Assembly (NCBI RefSeq): GCF_001269385.1
Contig: NZ_CXOO01000045.1
Location: 2,161 to 66,160 of the forward strand
Length of the DNA: 64,000 nucleotides
Direction: 5' to 3'
Source: Limnohabitans sp. DM1
Lineage (GTDB): Bacteria > Pseudomonadota > Gammaproteobacteria > Burkholderiales > Burkholderiaceae_C
Shown here piece after piece: positions 47,456 through 56,878 of this stretch (the stretch's first letter is position 1; every line of letters begins with the position of its first letter). The translations under genes and the position numbers were made by a program. The notes under the pieces were generated by a model. That model worked only from the letters and a program-made list of their open reading frames with translations. It ran no database searches and had not been told where the DNA came from.

Positions 47456-48588
47456 CCACCCCCGCCCAAATCCAACTCATGCTCGTGTCCGAGCAAGCCG
47501 CGCCCAACCTGCTGCCCGCGCTGGACCCGGCCATGAAACCCCGTGAAGCCGTGCTGCTGGTCAGCCAAAAAATGGCGCACCGCGCCCAGGCGCTGCAAGC
47601 TGTGCTGCAAGAGTCGGGCATCAAAACCCAAACCGTGCCCCTGCCCGACGAGCACAACATGGCCGCGCTCGAAAGCATCCTGATGGACGTGGCCACCCAG
47701 CGCGACGGCCAATCCCTGGCCCTGAACGTGACCGGCGGCAACAAACTCATGGCCCTGGCCGCGCAAGCTGTGGCACAAGCTGCGGGCTGGCCCGCGTTTT
47801 ATGTCGATGTGGACACCGACCAAATCATCTGGCTCGACAAAACCCGCCCCGCCCAAGCCCTGACCCAGCAACTGCGCCTGCGCCACTACCTGCGCGGCTA
47901 CGGCTTTACATTGGCCGAAGGCATCGAACGGCCCCAGCCCAACACCGCCTGGCAAACCCTGCTGCAAGACCTGATCATCAACGTCGGCTCCCTTGAAGAA
48001 GCCATTGGCCAACTCAACCACCTGAGCCAAGAAGCCCAACGCAGCCTGCGCGTCACCCTCAGCCCCCGACAGCGCGAGCACCACGGCCTGGACGCACTGC
48101 TGCGCAAGTTCGAACAAGCCCAAGTCCTCAAACGCCAAGGCGACACGCTCGTCTTTGCCACCGAAGCCGCCCGCAGCTTTGCCAATGGCGGCTGGATCGA
48201 GCACCACGTCTACCAAAGCGTGAGCCAAGTCACGGGCGACCTGGCCATCCGCGACAAAGCGGCCAACCTGCAAGTGCTGGGCGACAGCGGACAGCCCAAC
48301 GAAATCGACGTCGCCTTCATGGCCCGCAACCGCCTGTTCATGGTCGAGTGCAAAACCGCCCGCATGAACCACGAAGGCGACCTCAAGGCCAACGACACCC
48401 TGTACAAACTGGCCGAAAACTGCCGCCGCATCGGCGGCCTAGGCACACGCGGCATGCTGGCCACCTACCGCCCGCTACGCGACTCCGAGCAACGCCTGGC
48501 CAAAGCCCTGAACATCGAAGTTGTGGCTGGGCGCGACCTGAACCGCCTGGGCGAGCGCCTCAAACAATGGGTCAAACCCAAAGCCTGA
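47452..48588 (+). CDS. can2: Card1/Can2-like CARF nuclease (DUF1887)
   Basis: 378 residues. The CARF domain is N-terminal, with the ligand loop NVTGGNKLMALAA (GGNK ~95-98). The C-terminal nuclease has the DUF1887 PD-(D/E)xK pattern: GGWIEHHVY (Glu250), NEIDVAF (Asp286) and MVECKT (Glu299-x-Lys301). All expected catalytic residues are present. Known Card1/Can2 enzymes bind cA4 and nick DNA and/or cut RNA, driving dormancy or abortive defence. It lies between csx16 and cas6, in one transcription unit. Confidence 0.92.
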   Translation: MTTPAQIQLMLVSEQAAPNLLPALDPAMKPREAVLLVSQKMAHRAQALQAVLQESGIKTQTVPLPDEHNMAALESILMDVATQRDGQSLALNVTGGNKLMALAAQAVAQAAGWPAFYVDVDTDQIIWLDKTRPAQALTQQLRLRHYLRGYGFTLAEGIERPQPNTAWQTLLQDLIINVGSLEEAIGQLNHLSQEAQRSLRVTLSPRQREHHGLDALLRKFEQAQVLKRQGDTLVFATEAARSFANGGWIEHHVYQSVSQVTGDLAIRDKAANLQVLGDSGQPNEIDVAFMARNRLFMVECKTARMNHEGDLKANDTLYKLAENCRRIGGLGTRGMLATYRPLRDSEQRLAKALNIEVVAGRDLNRLGERLKQWVKPKA

Positions 48589-48617
48589 CCCCCAAAAAAG
48601 CCAAACATCGCCACCCC

Positions 48618-49589
48618 ATGCACAGCATCACCCGCATCATCACCACCCTGCAAGCCACCCAAACCGTGGCCTGGCCCCACTTTGCGGGCAGCACACTGCG
48701 CGGCGCATTTGGCCGGGCCCTGCGCCGCGCCGCCTGCATCACCGGCCAAAACCAATGCACCGGCTGCCCCCTGCGCAACAGCTGCGCCTATGGCGTGGTG
48801 TTTGACCCCGCCGCCCCCGCCCAGCCCCTGCACCCTTCGTTCAGAGACGGCCTGCCGCGCTACCTTGTCCAACCCCCAGCGCTGGGGGCTTGCCAACTGC
48901 AGGCAGGGCAAACCCAAAGCTTTGATGTGCTGCTCTTGCCCGGCACCCAAGCACACCACGGCCTGATCGAACACACCCTGCGCAACGCCGTCGAAAAAGA
49001 ACTCTTTGCACCGGGCCTGTTCAAACTCATGGACACACAAACCAGCCAAACCCACGTTTTGTCGGCAAGCACCGAGACACCCGCCCACATGCACGCCACA
49101 ACTGGCCACATCACCCTGCGGTGGCTGACCCCGCTGCGCCTGCAGCACCAAGGCAAACCCATCTTCAAAGCCCAACAACTCGACGCACCCGGCCTGGTCC
49201 GCGCCCTGCTGCGCCGCCAAATGCAGTGGCAACAAATCACCGACCAAAAGCCTGCAACCACCACCCCCATCGCCACAACAACCCCCACACTTGGGCAGCC
49301 CGACCCCATGCATCAAGCCAACGCCTGCATGCTCGACACACGCAACCTGCAGTGGCACGACATCCAACGCCACTCAGGCACCCAAAACCAAAAACTGCCT
49401 TTGGGCGGCCTGATCGGCAGCGCAACTTTGAGCGGCCCCGTCGTGGCATTGCAAACCCTGCTGCCCCTGCTGCAAATGGGCGAACAACTGCACATCGGCA
49501 AAGAAACCGTCATGGGCCTCGGCCGCTACCAACTGAGCGCTGGCGAAAATACGCCCCCGCAAGCCACCGAATGCCCCATGGACGGATAG
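48618..49589 (+). CDS. cas6: Cas6-family pre-crRNA endoribonuclease
   Basis: 323 residues. A RAMP-type protein with FAGSTLRGAFGRALRRAAC near the start, a Cys cluster QCTGCPLRNSCAYG (~48-61) and the C-terminal glycine loop LGGLIGSATLSG and KETVMGLGRYQL. These mark the Cas6 group with a Cys-rich insertion (pre-crRNA processing RAMP). It should cut repeats 8 nt upstream of each spacer. ATG at 48618 was chosen; the frame is open further upstream but runs inside can2. Last gene before the array. Confidence 0.9.
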   Translation: MHSITRIITTLQATQTVAWPHFAGSTLRGAFGRALRRAACITGQNQCTGCPLRNSCAYGVVFDPAAPAQPLHPSFRDGLPRYLVQPPALGACQLQAGQTQSFDVLLLPGTQAHHGLIEHTLRNAVEKELFAPGLFKLMDTQTSQTHVLSASTETPAHMHATTGHITLRWLTPLRLQHQGKPIFKAQQLDAPGLVRALLRRQMQWQQITDQKPATTTPIATTTPTLGQPDPMHQANACMLDTRNLQWHDIQRHSGTQNQKLPLGGLIGSATLSGPVVALQTLLPLLQMGEQLHIGKETVMGLGRYQLSAGENTPPQATECPMDG

Positions 49590-49721
49590 ACTCACAAGGT
49601 TTGGCCAGTTCCTCAACCCGACACCGCAGCAGACCGACATAGGCTCAGCTTTTCATGACCCAAATTCTTTGGCAACTCCCCACGCAAGTGCTTGATGCCA
49701 TTGGATTTTTTGACGTGAGGA
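49590..49721 (+). promoter_or_regulatory. Probable CRISPR leader
   Basis: The 132 bp between the cas6 stop and the first repeat contain no gene. The last ~25 bp are T-rich (GGATTTTTTGACGTGAGGA). The decayed repeat at the opposite end supports this side as the leader end, where new spacers enter. No clear promoter boxes were identified. Confidence 0.5.
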
Positions 49722-52700
49722 GCCAAAACCAAGCCCCGATATTCAGGGGATTAAGACGACTGGATCTGAATGCCATCGTGCACATAGGCCCGCCAAAACC
49801 AAGCCCCGATATTCAGGGGATTAAGACGGGTAAACTCGCCCCATGGGCAAGCGACACCGCCAAAACCAAGCCCCGATATTCAGGGGATTAAGACGCTCCA
49901 TGCTTTCGCAGTGGTGCGCGTGCTCTTCGCCAAAACCAAGCCCCGATATTCAGGGGATTAAGACGCTTCTCGTCAGCGTCATAACGGTATGCCTTGCCGC
50001 CAAAACCAAGCCCCGATATTCAGGGGATTAAGACCCTCGATGCTCAGCAGGTCCTCGGGGTCGGTGAGCCAAAACCAAGCCCCGATATTCAGGGGATTAA
50101 GACACTTGAATATGTATAAAGCCCACAAAACGGGCCAAAACCAAGCCCCGATATTCAGGGGATTAAGACCCAACAACTTGACCCGTCCGGGTGCCGGACT
50201 CGGCCAAAACCAAGCCCCGATATTCAGGGGATTAAGACGACCCCAATTTCTGCGAACTCCGCAGACAAAGCATCGCCAAAACCAAGCCCCGATATTCAGG
50301 GGATTAAGACATTATCTTGGCTCGCTTTGACTCCTCGGGCGTCGCCAAAACCAAGCCCCGATATTCAGGGGATTAAGACCACGCGGTTTGCCTCGTTGAT
50401 GAACTGAAAAGCGCCAAAACCAAGCCCCGATATTCAGGGGATTAAGACGTCTCGCACCGTGCCACTGTTCGTGGCCTGGGTCGCCAAAACCAAGCCCCGA
50501 TATTCAGGGGATTAAGACCTTCTGCAATTGCTTCTGCCCTTGCCCAATAGGCCAAAACCAAGCCCCGATATTCAGGGGATTAAGACCCGTACCGCCGCCT
50601 GAGACTTTGCCGCCCAAGCCAAAACCAAGCCCCGATATTCAGGGGATTAAGACCCCCTGTGCGGTACCAAGCTCAAAAAGTTTGTAGGGGCCAAAACCAA
50701 GCCCCGATATTCAGGGGATTAAGACGTTTGTGGGTTTCCATCTTCTTTGCCAAATAGCCAAAACCAAGCCCCGATATTCAGGGGATTAAGACCGGTTGCG
50801 CATGGCTTTGGCGTCATCCATACCCGCCAAAACCAAGCCCCGATATTCAGGGGATTAAGACGTCTTGCGCCGTGTCTTTGGCCCCGCGCTGACCGGCCAA
50901 AACCAAGCCCCGATATTCAGGGGATTAAGACGCGGGCGTGCGCCCAGCAGCCTTAACTGCGCGAAGCCAAAACCAAGCCCCGATATTCAGGGGATTAAGA
51001 CTTCGCAAGCACGGTTGCGCTGTGGCTCGATGCCAAAACCAAGCCCCGATATTCAGGGGATTAAGACGATCATTTGACTTCCTTGGGTTGTTGATTGTTT
51101 GCCAAAACCAAGCCCCGATATTCAGGGGATTAAGACTTAGTTCGTGCCAGCGCATTGGATTTTTAAGCGCATCGCCAAAACCAAGCCCCGATATTCAGGG
51201 GATTAAGACTGACCCCAATTTCTGCGAACTCCGCAGACAAAGCAGCCAAAACCAAGCCCCGATATTCAGGGGATTAAGACCATGGCAGATAGACCTTTTT
51301 CTCGTTCATTTTTTGGCCAAAACCAAGCCCCGATATTCAGGGGATTAAGACTCCAAAAATTGCTCTTTGCTTTCGCAGTTGGAGAGCCAAAACCAAGCCC
51401 CGATATTCAGGGGATTAAGACTGCTGCCTTTTGCGCTGAAGCAAAGTCATCGTGCCAAAACCAAGCCCCGATATTCAGGGGATTAAGACACCAAGGCCAG
51501 GGCGGCCAGTTCGTTGATGATGGGCCAAAACCAAGCCCCGATATTCAGGGGATTAAGACATTTGACATTTTTGATACCTTTTTAAGTTTCGCCAAAACCA
51601 AGCCCCGATATTCAGGGGATTAAGACCACAGATCCGCGCTCACTGGTGCGCACAGTGACGCCAAAACCAAGCCCCGATATTCAGGGGATTAAGACTTGGC
51701 ACGTAGACTTGGCCGAAACTTGCCATCAGCCAAAACCAAGCCCCGATATTCAGGGGATTAAGACGGCGCTGGCTGCCCAAAAACGCTGGGTATGCGGCCA
51801 AAACCAAGCCCCGATATTCAGGGGATTAAGACTCTTCGGACTGGGCCTCTTCGGCTTCGATGGTGCCAAAACCAAGCCCCGATATTCAGGGGATTAAGAC
51901 CAAATTGTGCGGGCATTGCTTGGGCGTGGTCTTCGCCAAAACCAAGCCCCGATATTCAGGGGATTAAGACACGGGCGGCCGTGCATTTTCCAATTGATGG
52001 CAGGCCAAAACCAAGCCCCGATATTCAGGGGATTAAGACAAGTTGACTGGGCCGCAAATGTTGTCGTCGTTGCCAAAACCAAGCCCCGATATTCAGGGGA
52101 TTAAGACCACTCCTCGCCGTCGAATACCGAAACGGTGTGACGCCAAAACCAAGCCCCGATATTCAGGGGATTAAGACCCAAAGAATCGGCGATGCGCTCC
52201 AAGCTGGTTGCCAAAACCAAGCCCCGATATTCAGGGGATTAAGACGTTGAGTGCCAGCGTTACGGTATAACGGGTTTCGTGGCCAAAACCAAGCCCCGAT
52301 ATTCAGGGGATTAAGACATGAATTTCAGCTAAGTCCTTGATTCCAAACGCGCCAAAACCAAGCCCCGATATTCAGGGGATTAAGACTCCGCAGCCAAGGC
52401 ATCAGCCTCATTTTTAGATGGCCAAAACCAAGCCCCGATATTCAGGGGATTAAGACCAATTTTTGAATTCAACAAATCAACTGCATCGCCAAAACCAAGC
52501 CCCGATATTCAGGGGATTAAGACTGAATGCGCTTTGTCAGTTGTGCTACGAAGTTGCCAAAACCAAGCCCCGATATTCAGGGGATTAAGACGGTATGCAC
52601 TGGCGCAAGACGGTACACAATCGCCAAAACCAAGCCCCGATATTCAGGGGATTAAGACACCTCGCCCCCAGTGAACTGCTCAATGGCAAGGCCAAAACCA

Positions 52701-52796
52701 AGCCCCGATATTCAGGGGATTAAGACCCTTGGCTTTGGCTGCTGTCATGCTTTCTTCAAGGCCAAACCCAAGCCCCGAAAATCAGGGGATTGCCCC
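49722..52796 (+). CRISPR. CRISPR array, 44 intact 36-bp repeats plus one decayed terminal repeat
   Basis: Intact repeats of 36 bp begin GCCAAAACCAAGCCCC, contain a CCCC/GGGG dyad and end GGGGATTAAGAC. They run from 49722-49757 to 52691-52726, all apparently identical. A 45th copy (52761-52796) has AAACCC in place of AAAACC, GAAAATC in the loop and a lost 3' end. The 44 spacers are unique in length, 30-37 bp. A crRNA 5' handle of ATTAAGAC is expected. Direction: leader at the cas6 side, decayed repeat at the far end. Spacers 8 (50239-50274) and 22 (51210-51244) share 34 bp. Spacer sequences look non-repetitive otherwise; their targets cannot be identified without a search. Confidence 0.98.
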
Positions 52797-52903
52797 AGCG
52801 GGTCTGGACAATGCTCACATCGCAAGACTGCGAGACCGGCACGCTGACACTGGAGCAAGCGGGTCGGGACCCAGAAACCTTATGGGCCTCCACCTCACTC
52901 GTT

Positions 52904-54217
52904 TCAGCCCTGGGCCAGCAGCGTTTTGGCTTCTTGCAAGGCCGCGTGTTCAAACGCTGGCCTGAAATCTGCCAGATCTGCACCCTGCAAACCCACATCG
53001 GCCGACATGGCCACCTCTTTCCACCGCACAACTGCGGCCAGCACCTCGGCCACAACCGTTTGGGCCTGCGCTGGCGACAACTCAAAACGGAACGCCTGTG
53101 CCATCAATTGCCTCACCGACGTGATCGGCCCCGTGTCCTCGCTCAACCAGGTTTTGGACTCTGCCGCCTTGTCTGGAAACGGGTTCAGGTCAAACGCTGG
53201 AGACAACCGCCACAGGTTATGGCCGCTGTACAAAAAGCCGATGTTTTGCAGGTGGTCGTCCACGTTGGTGATCAGATGGTTGAAGAGCAACCTGCGCCAG
53301 AGCTGCCTGGCGTCGATGGTGAAATGCTCACACTTCGCACGCATCACATCCAGGATCTCGGTGTACGAATGCTCATCATCACGACGCGCTTGCAGCAAGG
53401 TGGCTCCGGACATGTAGGGTATGCGCTGTTGCTCAGCTGTCCTGTCAAAGCGTTTGACCATCGCGACCGGATCGCCATGGACCAACACCACACGCGCCGT
53501 CGCGCTGTCAATGCCTGCCAAACGCGCCAGATGCAAGGCCAGCACCTCACCCCGCGTCACGGCACGCTCATCGCCCACACTGGGGAACTTGGCCAAACAC
53601 AATGCGCTATCCGTGTCTTGCAGCGTGCATTTGGGCCGCATGCCCCCCAAAGATGTGCCCTTGCCCTGCAAATAGGCCAGGTCCTCAACCGTCTCCCGGC
53701 TCAGCTCCACAGCGCGGGATGCGCTCAGGATTTTTTCCAGCTCCAAAAACGCGGGCGTGCTGCGTTCGCCATCCGAGACGCTGCGCAGGTAGGTCCCAGT
53801 TTCGCTGCGCAAACGCAGCGCCCCAATGCGGCTGACGTCATCCACTGCAGCCAAATAATCCAGCTCGGTCAGTGGTGCCAGTGATGCATCTTTGGCACGG
53901 GCTTTGGCATGCGCCCGCGCGATCACCCGTCGGCCCCAGGCGTCTGGTTCGGTGTCGGCCAGCGCCCCCCAAAAACAACTGTCGTTTTGGGTGTGTGGCT
54001 TGTGCAGTTGGTAACCCAACACGCGGCTCAGGTCTGGGGACACATCAAAACATCTTGGGTGCGACAACCACTGTGGGCTGTACGCAAACTGAGAAAACTC
54101 GCGTTGTCCGTCTTTGACAAAAATGAGACGCCCCACCGGGTTCTCGGCTTGGCCCAAAAAAACATCCAGGGTTTTGCGCACTTGCGCCGGTTTGAACGCA
54201 TTTTGCGCAGCCATCAA
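52904..54217 (-). CDS. hipA: HipA-family Ser/Thr kinase toxin
   Basis: 437 residues. HipA-type features: N-terminal EPDAWGRRV near 90-98, the Ser/Gly loop GTSLGGMRPK (187-196), KRFDR (256-260), the catalytic segment NHLITNVDDHLQNIGFL (Asn318/Asp320/His322/Asn325) and SPAFDLNP as metal-binding Asp (343). All look intact. HipA kinases phosphorylate cytoplasmic targets such as aminoacyl-tRNA synthetases and cause growth arrest. It overlaps its antitoxin gene by 4 bp and is antisense to the CRISPR and cas genes on both sides. Confidence 0.9.
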   Translation of the reverse strand: MMAAQNAFKPAQVRKTLDVFLGQAENPVGRLIFVKDGQREFSQFAYSPQWLSHPRCFDVSPDLSRVLGYQLHKPHTQNDSCFWGALADTEPDAWGRRVIARAHAKARAKDASLAPLTELDYLAAVDDVSRIGALRLRSETGTYLRSVSDGERSTPAFLELEKILSASRAVELSRETVEDLAYLQGKGTSLGGMRPKCTLQDTDSALCLAKFPSVGDERAVTRGEVLALHLARLAGIDSATARVVLVHGDPVAMVKRFDRTAEQQRIPYMSGATLLQARRDDEHSYTEILDVMRAKCEHFTIDARQLWRRLLFNHLITNVDDHLQNIGFLYSGHNLWRLSPAFDLNPFPDKAAESKTWLSEDTGPITSVRQLMAQAFRFELSPAQAQTVVAEVLAAVVRWKEVAMSADVGLQGADLADFRPAFEHAALQEAKTLLAQG

Positions 54218-54549
54218 AACGCTCCGGACTCTGGTGACTTGCGCGACTTGCGCACGCGCTGGGGCAACTGCTCATCCATCAAGGCCAGGCCAATCGGGTC
54301 CTGGGGCGTGTCGAGCAGTTGGTCCAGCTGACCCAATTCGCCAAACACCTGCATGGCCCTGACGACATGCACCAGCGCCGTGCCTGGGTGACCGGCCTCC
54401 ATGCGCCTGATCGTGGTCACCGATGCGCCGATGCGCTCAGCCAGGTCTTGCTGAGAAAAATGCCTGCGCCGCCTTGCCATGGAGATGGCTTGCCCTAAGC
54501 GGGCAAGGCTGCGCGTGACAGGCATTGGCAAGTGGTCAACTTGATTCAT
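54214..54549 (-). CDS. hipB: HipB-like XRE antitoxin
   Basis: About 111 residues with a helix-turn-helix of XRE type: RLGQAISMARRRRHFSQQDL and RIGASVTTIRRMEAGHPG. It should bind the HipA partner and repress its own promoter. Three in-frame Met codons (54570, 54549, 54525) are possible starts; none has a strong ribosome site. The C-terminal tail (DEQLPQRVRKSRKSPES) is basic. The AT-rich region upstream is shared with the cas2 gene transcribed the other way. Confidence 0.85.
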   Translation of the reverse strand: MNQVDHLPMPVTRSLARLGQAISMARRRRHFSQQDLAERIGASVTTIRRMEAGHPGTALVHVVRAMQVFGELGQLDQLLDTPQDPIGLALMDEQLPQRVRKSRKSPESGAF

Positions 54550-54684
54550 AAAGCTGATTTTATAACGCATTAAAATTTTTAAAACATCATATATAAATTT
54601 TAAATTATGAAGTCAGTGCAAAAGCATTGATCGGCAAGCTTGCCAATTACCGCGCTTTCGCAAAAGCCCGCGACACTGACCGGC
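54550..54684. promoter_or_regulatory. AT-rich divergent promoter region of hipBA and cas2-cas1
   Basis: The stretch about 54555-54610 is very AT-rich (AAATTTTTAAAAC, ATATATAAATTTTAAATT) with several short A/T dyads, unlike the GC-rich flanks. It lies between hipB and cas2, transcribed in opposite directions, so HipB binding might also affect cas gene expression. Palindrome copy 4, TCGGCAAGCTTGCCAA (54631-54646), lies ~40 bp before the cas2 start. Confidence 0.55.
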
Positions 54685-54969
54685 ATGAACACACGTCACC
54701 TGTTCCTGGTGGGTTACGACATCCGAGAAAACCCCATTCGCCGCCGCGCCCTGCGCGACGTGCAGCACCACGCGCTGGGTGGGCAAAAGTCGTTTTACGA
54801 ATGCTGGCTCAGCGTGGCCGAGCTGCAAACCCTGCTGGCCCAAATGCGCCAGCGCATCCACAACGACACCGACCGTGTGGTCTTCATCCGCCTGGATGGC
54901 CGCAGCCAGAGCCTGCAACTGGGCCAGGCAGAGCCCATCGACAGCGCCGATTACTTCCACATCGCCTGA
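54685..54969 (+). CDS. cas2: Cas2 (first copy)
   Basis: 94 residues. Ferredoxin-like Cas2 start MNTRHLFLVGYDIRENPIRR, with the usual YDIR (Asp ~12), then ALGGQKSFYECWLS and VVFIRLDGRSQSLQLG at the dimer edge. Cas2 dimers bridge Cas1 dimers in the spacer integrase. An in-frame upstream Met at 54640 is not supported by the family start. It differs greatly from the second Cas2 (56879-57274), so this is not a simple duplication. Confidence 0.9.
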   Translation: MNTRHLFLVGYDIRENPIRRRALRDVQHHALGGQKSFYECWLSVAELQTLLAQMRQRIHNDTDRVVFIRLDGRSQSLQLGQAEPIDSADYFHIA

Positions 54970-55006
54970 ACACCGGCACCACAAGCCCACACACCGAAAG
55001 CCCAGC

Positions 55007-56047
55007 ATGAGCACCCTCTACATCGACCGCCAAGGCAGCCAACTCACCGTGCAGACTGGCGTGCTGCACATCGCCACCCCGAATGGTGAGGCCGACCGCC
55101 GTCTGCCCCTCAAATACCTGGACCGCATCGTCTTGCGCACCGACACGCAGCTCAGCAGCAAAGTGCTGTGCGCTTTGGCCGACAGCGGTGTCAACCTCAT
55201 TGCCCTGGGTGGGCGCGGTGGTCAAAAAATTGCCCAAATCACCGGCACGCCGCACAACGACGCCCGCCGCCGCTGGCAACAGGTGCTTACCCTCAGCCAG
55301 CCGCAGGCCTGCGCCCAGTTGGCGCACGGCATCATCCACAGCAAAGTCAAGCGCCAACGCGCCACCTTGCAACACATGGCAGCGCTCAGGCCCGACATCC
55401 GCAAACCCCTGTTTGACGGGCAGCAGCGCCTGGCGGGCATCTTGGCCACGCTGCAAAGCGCAGACACAGAAGCCCACTCGCTGGACCAGCTGCGCGGGCT
55501 GGAAGGTGCCGCCGCCGCCATGTATTTCGAGGCCTATTTCAGCGGCTTTGCACCGGCCTTGGGGGCCACCGGCCGCAACCGACGCCCGCCGCGTGACCCG
55601 GTCAACGCGGTGCTGTCGCTCAGTTACACCATGCTGTATGCCCAAGCCACCGCCGCCTGCTGGGCCGCCGGGCTGGACCCGGCTCTGGGCGCTTTGCACA
55701 CCCTGAGCCACGGCCGGGCCGCGCTGGCTTGCGACCTGATGGAGCCCTATCGCCCGCTGATTGACCTGTGGGTCTGGCACCAGTTTCGTCAAGGCAACTT
55801 GCGTCCCGAGCACTTTGGCCACGATGGCGCGGGTGCCTGCCTGCTGAGCAAAGCAGGCCGGGGGCACTTTTACCCCGCCTGGGAACAACAAGCGCACCAC
55901 CACCAGCGCAGTCTGCTGCGCTATGCCCGTGCCATGGACAAGGCCCTTATGCATGGCAGCCCCCAAGCCGCTTGGTCACACCTGATGGACAGCCCTGCCG
56001 AACACGCCACCAACACCGCCACACAAGCCACCCAGCCAAACGGATAG
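55007..56047 (+). CDS. cas1: Cas1 integrase (catalytic copy)
   Basis: 346 residues. N-terminal beta domain LPLKYLDRIVLRTDTQLSS, then the helical catalytic domain with Glu166 (RGLEGAAAAMYFEAYF), His231 (LGALHTLS) and Asp243 (ALACDLMEPYRP). The triad is complete. It joins new spacers at the leader-end repeat with Cas2. Start MSTLYIDRQG at 55007; stop is followed 9 bp later by the second Cas1-like gene. A Thr/Ala-rich tail follows the conserved domain. Confidence 0.95.
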   Translation: MSTLYIDRQGSQLTVQTGVLHIATPNGEADRRLPLKYLDRIVLRTDTQLSSKVLCALADSGVNLIALGGRGGQKIAQITGTPHNDARRRWQQVLTLSQPQACAQLAHGIIHSKVKRQRATLQHMAALRPDIRKPLFDGQQRLAGILATLQSADTEAHSLDQLRGLEGAAAAMYFEAYFSGFAPALGATGRNRRPPRDPVNAVLSLSYTMLYAQATAACWAAGLDPALGALHTLSHGRAALACDLMEPYRPLIDLWVWHQFRQGNLRPEHFGHDGAGACLLSKAGRGHFYPAWEQQAHHHQRSLLRYARAMDKALMHGSPQAAWSHLMDSPAEHATNTATQATQPNG

Positions 56048-56056
56048 GACCGAGCC

Positions 56057-56854
56057 ATGCAACACCGCGCCCTGCACACCCCTGCCATGAACGCCCTGCC
56101 CCTTTATCTGCACAACGGCAGCGCCCAGCGCCTGGACCTGGACAGCGCCCAACGGCTGCGCATCGAGCGCAAAGATTTGCCAGAGCGGCGCATCCCGCTG
56201 CACCACGTCTCGCGCATCGTGTGCAGCAGCACGCTGGACATCAGCGCCCGCGCCCTCATGGCCTGCATGAAAAGCGGCATTCCCCTGGCAGTGGTGGATA
56301 CCAACGGCGAAACCCTGGGCTGGTGCCTGGGCGCTCGGCGCAAAGAAACCAGCTTGCGCCAACTGCTGACGCACGCCCTGGACGACCAAGCCTGGCCCAC
56401 CCACTACGCCGAATGGCTGGCTCAGCAACACGCCGCCACCGCCGCGCAAACCTTGCTTTTGTGCGGCGTTCCTACCACCGCTGCCGCACGCCACAACCCC
56501 AGAACGGCGCTGTGCAATGCCCATTTTGTGAAACACAGCCAAGGCTGTGCCCAACAAGTGGATGCCCTGGCCCTGCTGGCCCAACACGAGCTGGCCGCCC
56601 AACTGACCCAAGCCACCAGCGCCCCCGAGCTGCTGGCCTGGCACCGCCCGGGGCTCAACCTGATCGAAGACTTGGGGCAAGTGATTGGCCTGCACGCGCA
56701 CACCGACCTGCACCATGCGCCGCTGTTGCCCGAAGCCGACAAGCTCACGCCCTGGGCCGTTCGCCACTACGAACGCCACGCCGCCCACTGGCAGCAACGC
56801 ATCGGGCAACTGATGTATGCGTTTGAACAATTCCTGCGCAGCCACTGGCTTTGA
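56057..56854 (+). CDS. Cas1-like protein without catalytic triad
   Basis: 265 residues. The N-terminal ~95 residues align with the Cas1 beta domain: RIPLHHVSRIVCSSTLDISARALMA and SGIPLAVVDTNGETLG against the matching stretch of the first Cas1. The C-terminal helical domain (~100-265) is shorter than Cas1 and shows no G-x-E-G-A motif, no H...D-L-x-E-x-x-R motif and no other obvious triad. So it is probably a structural or regulatory Cas1 paralogue. An AGGA site 8 nt upstream supports the start. Homology is judged by eye; a structure prediction would settle it. Confidence 0.7.
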   Translation: MQHRALHTPAMNALPLYLHNGSAQRLDLDSAQRLRIERKDLPERRIPLHHVSRIVCSSTLDISARALMACMKSGIPLAVVDTNGETLGWCLGARRKETSLRQLLTHALDDQAWPTHYAEWLAQQHAATAAQTLLLCGVPTTAAARHNPRTALCNAHFVKHSQGCAQQVDALALLAQHELAAQLTQATSAPELLAWHRPGLNLIEDLGQVIGLHAHTDLHHAPLLPEADKLTPWAVRHYERHAAHWQQRIGQLMYAFEQFLRSHWL

Positions 56855-56878
56855 AGCCCCTGCACCTTGTCGCACACC

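Noticed and set aside
49655-52104. Open frames through the array encoding repeated QNQAPIFRGLR or KPSPDIQGIKT peptides
   Set aside because: They are translations of the CRISPR repeat in different frames. Their lengths follow spacer lengths and they have no ribosome sites or protein-like composition between repeats.
49722-52726. Self-targeting spacers
   Set aside because: I compared spacers with the window by eye and saw no convincing match, but this is not exhaustive and the rest of the genome is not visible.
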